From contig NZ_BDJF01000023.1 in the NCBI RefSeq assembly GCF_001895205.1, positions 1 through 64,000 of the forward strand: DNA of 64,000 bases, given 5' to 3'. The notes below the pieces were generated by a model. The model did not search any database, was not told the origin of the DNA, and saw only the letters and a list, made by a program, of their open reading frames with translations. Position 1 is the first letter of the stretch; every line of letters begins with the position of its first letter. This DNA is from Vibrio injensis. Its GTDB lineage: Bacteria; Pseudomonadota; Gammaproteobacteria; Enterobacterales; Vibrionaceae. A program made the translations under genes and the position numbers. Below, piece after piece: positions 63,546 through 64,000 of this stretch.

Positions 63546-63569
63546 GAGCAGATCCAAAACATCGAATAA
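63546..63569 (+). other. attR: right attachment repeat
   Basis: GAGCAGATCCAAAACATC then GAATAA, with two differences from the yicC 3' end. Upstream lie element genes; downstream lies chromosomal sequence. Confidence 0.88.
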
Positions 63570-63596
63570 GGTTTTTTGAGTCTCTTTAAGCTTACC

Positions 63597-63625
63597 AAGC
63601 CCCTGTAAATTGGGGCTTTTTTTTG
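63597..63625 (+). terminator. Terminator just past attR
   Basis: Arms AAGCCCC and GGGGCTT around TGTAAATT, with eight T. It is probably the original yicC terminator, displaced by the insertion. Confidence 0.8.
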
Positions 63626-63656
63626 TTTTCAGAAGATTTCAACCCCTTTCTGCTGT

Positions 63657-63678
63657 TTTCAACCAACTGGTGAGTAAA
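63657..63678 (+). repeat. Arm-like site outside attR
   Basis: TTTCAACCAACTGG then TGAGTAAA: 20 of 22 bases match the site at 63444, yet this copy is beyond attR in flanking DNA. Confidence 0.65.
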
Positions 63679-63712
63679 GTTTAATCCCCCCTCGCTCTGA
63701 TTAAACAGCGCA

Positions 63713-64000
63713 CTAACCACAAGCTTTTTGGGCAGCATGTATGCGAGGCTTCTTATCTAGCGGACAATCTGCGCACATTTGGGTACAAGGCAGCTTGTGA
63801 CGCAGGCAACATACGATACGCGCGCTTTGCTGATCTTTAAGTCTTAATTTTCGCCAAAAGGGATTGATTGTCGGCTGATCATTTACCCTTAGGGATAACT
63901 CTGGACGAGCGAATATTTCTTTTATCCGTTGCTCACGCCAGCTATCAGGGAGTGACAGCTCCCCCAGATACCAATGCACAATATAAGCTTGATGGCTAAA
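63713..64000 (-). CDS. Siderophore ferric-reductase-like protein, C-terminal part (runs off the window)
   Basis: The frame is open to the right edge, so only about the last 95 residues are seen. The C terminus holds a four-cysteine cluster CCLRHKLPCTQMCADCP, the CC-x10-C-x2-C [2Fe-2S] motif of FhuF-like ferric-siderophore reductases. These release iron from siderophores in the cytoplasm. A GTG at 63979 is only an internal codon of this frame. It marks the return of chromosomal sequence to the right of the island. Confidence 0.8.
   Translation of the reverse strand, partial: FSHQAYIVHWYLGELSLPDSWREQRIKEIFARPELSLRVNDQPTINPFWRKLRLKDQQSARIVCCLRHKLPCTQMCADCPLDKKPRIHAAQKACG

Larger units (their letters stand above)
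28304..63569. mobile_element. Integrative mobilizable and replication-competent genomic island inserted at yicC
   Basis: The 35.3-kb segment is bounded by 24-bp repeats that differ at two positions (28280-28303 and 63546-63569). It has a tyrosine integrase at the left end and two AlpA/excisionase-like genes at the right. Inside are a MobF relaxase and coupling protein, an iteron replicon, two defence loci, two integron cassettes, a pilus operon and an FlhC-like regulator. No type IV secretion genes are seen, so transfer probably needs a helper. The flanking yicC and ferric-reductase-like genes are chromosomal. Which of its DNA arrived together cannot be told from one sequence. Confidence 0.88.

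Noticed and set aside
28304..63569. Complete conjugative element (ICE)
   Set aside because: No VirB4-like ATPase, pilin-processing, core-complex or other mating-pair genes are seen; only relaxase, coupling and accessory proteins are present.

Overview
The window is Gammaproteobacterial chromosome, most likely a Vibrio close to V. cholerae. It carries a WavE-type lipopolysaccharide-core cluster and the order rpmG-rpmB-radC-chemoreceptor-coaBC-slmA, followed by pyrE-rph-yicC. A 35 kb integrative element sits at the 3' end of yicC. Species is an inference; no rRNA or marker gene is present.

Bases 1-28303 are core chromosome. Up to about 13.2 kb lie LPS genes: the end of an O-antigen ligase, WavE, family 4, 2 and 9 glycosyltransferases, waaF, waaA, kdkA, dgkA and a small sugar-activation module (HAD phosphatase, nucleotidyltransferase-kinase fusion, second nucleotidyltransferase). 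Housekeeping genes follow: coaD, mutM, rpmG/rpmB, radC, a chemoreceptor, coaBC, slmA, a lipid A acyltransferase, a YpdA/YpdB-like two-component pair with its YhjX-like transporter, pyrE, rph and yicC. Heptanucleotide tandem arrays (CTAGGTT / CTAGGTG) occur in intergenic gaps.

Bases 28304-63569 are a genomic island bounded by 24-bp near-identical repeats (28280-28303 and 63546-63569), with a tyrosine integrase at the left end and two AlpA/excisionase-like genes at the right. It encodes a TrwC-like MobF relaxase, a TrwB-like coupling protein and a ribbon-helix-helix protein, but no type IV secretion apparatus, so it looks mobilizable rather than self-transmissible. It also has a RepA/RepC-like replication pair with five 21-bp iterons. 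Two defence loci are present: SIR2-HerA, and a DNA methyltransferase-HerA-NurA operon whose herA reading frame is broken at a slippery heptamer. Two integron cassettes with good attC hairpins lie next to the replicon, one encoding a HEPN-like protein. A minimal CS1/TcfC-like pilus operon and several uncharacterised lipoprotein and membrane-protein operons complete the island.

The unifying signal is regulatory. A 31-bp element (TTTGTCCAAATNGGGCA, one base, TTTGGCGTGCCAA) occurs seven times, each just upstream of an island operon and pointing into it: three unknown operons, the transfer operon, the pilus operon, a lone gene and the excisionase-like genes. The island also encodes an FlhC-like zinc protein (57027-57593), the family to which the SetC/AcaC/SgaC activators of SXT, IncC and SGI1 belong. 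I infer that this protein, alone or with a helper-encoded partner, drives the seven-box regulon. A second unexplained signal is a perfect palindrome (core AACTTTCACATGTGAAAGTT) repeated four times between 56.8 and 61.7 kb, once inside the start and once across the stop codon of the usher gene.

To the right of the element (63713-64000) the chromosome resumes with a ferric-siderophore-reductase-like gene cut by the window edge.
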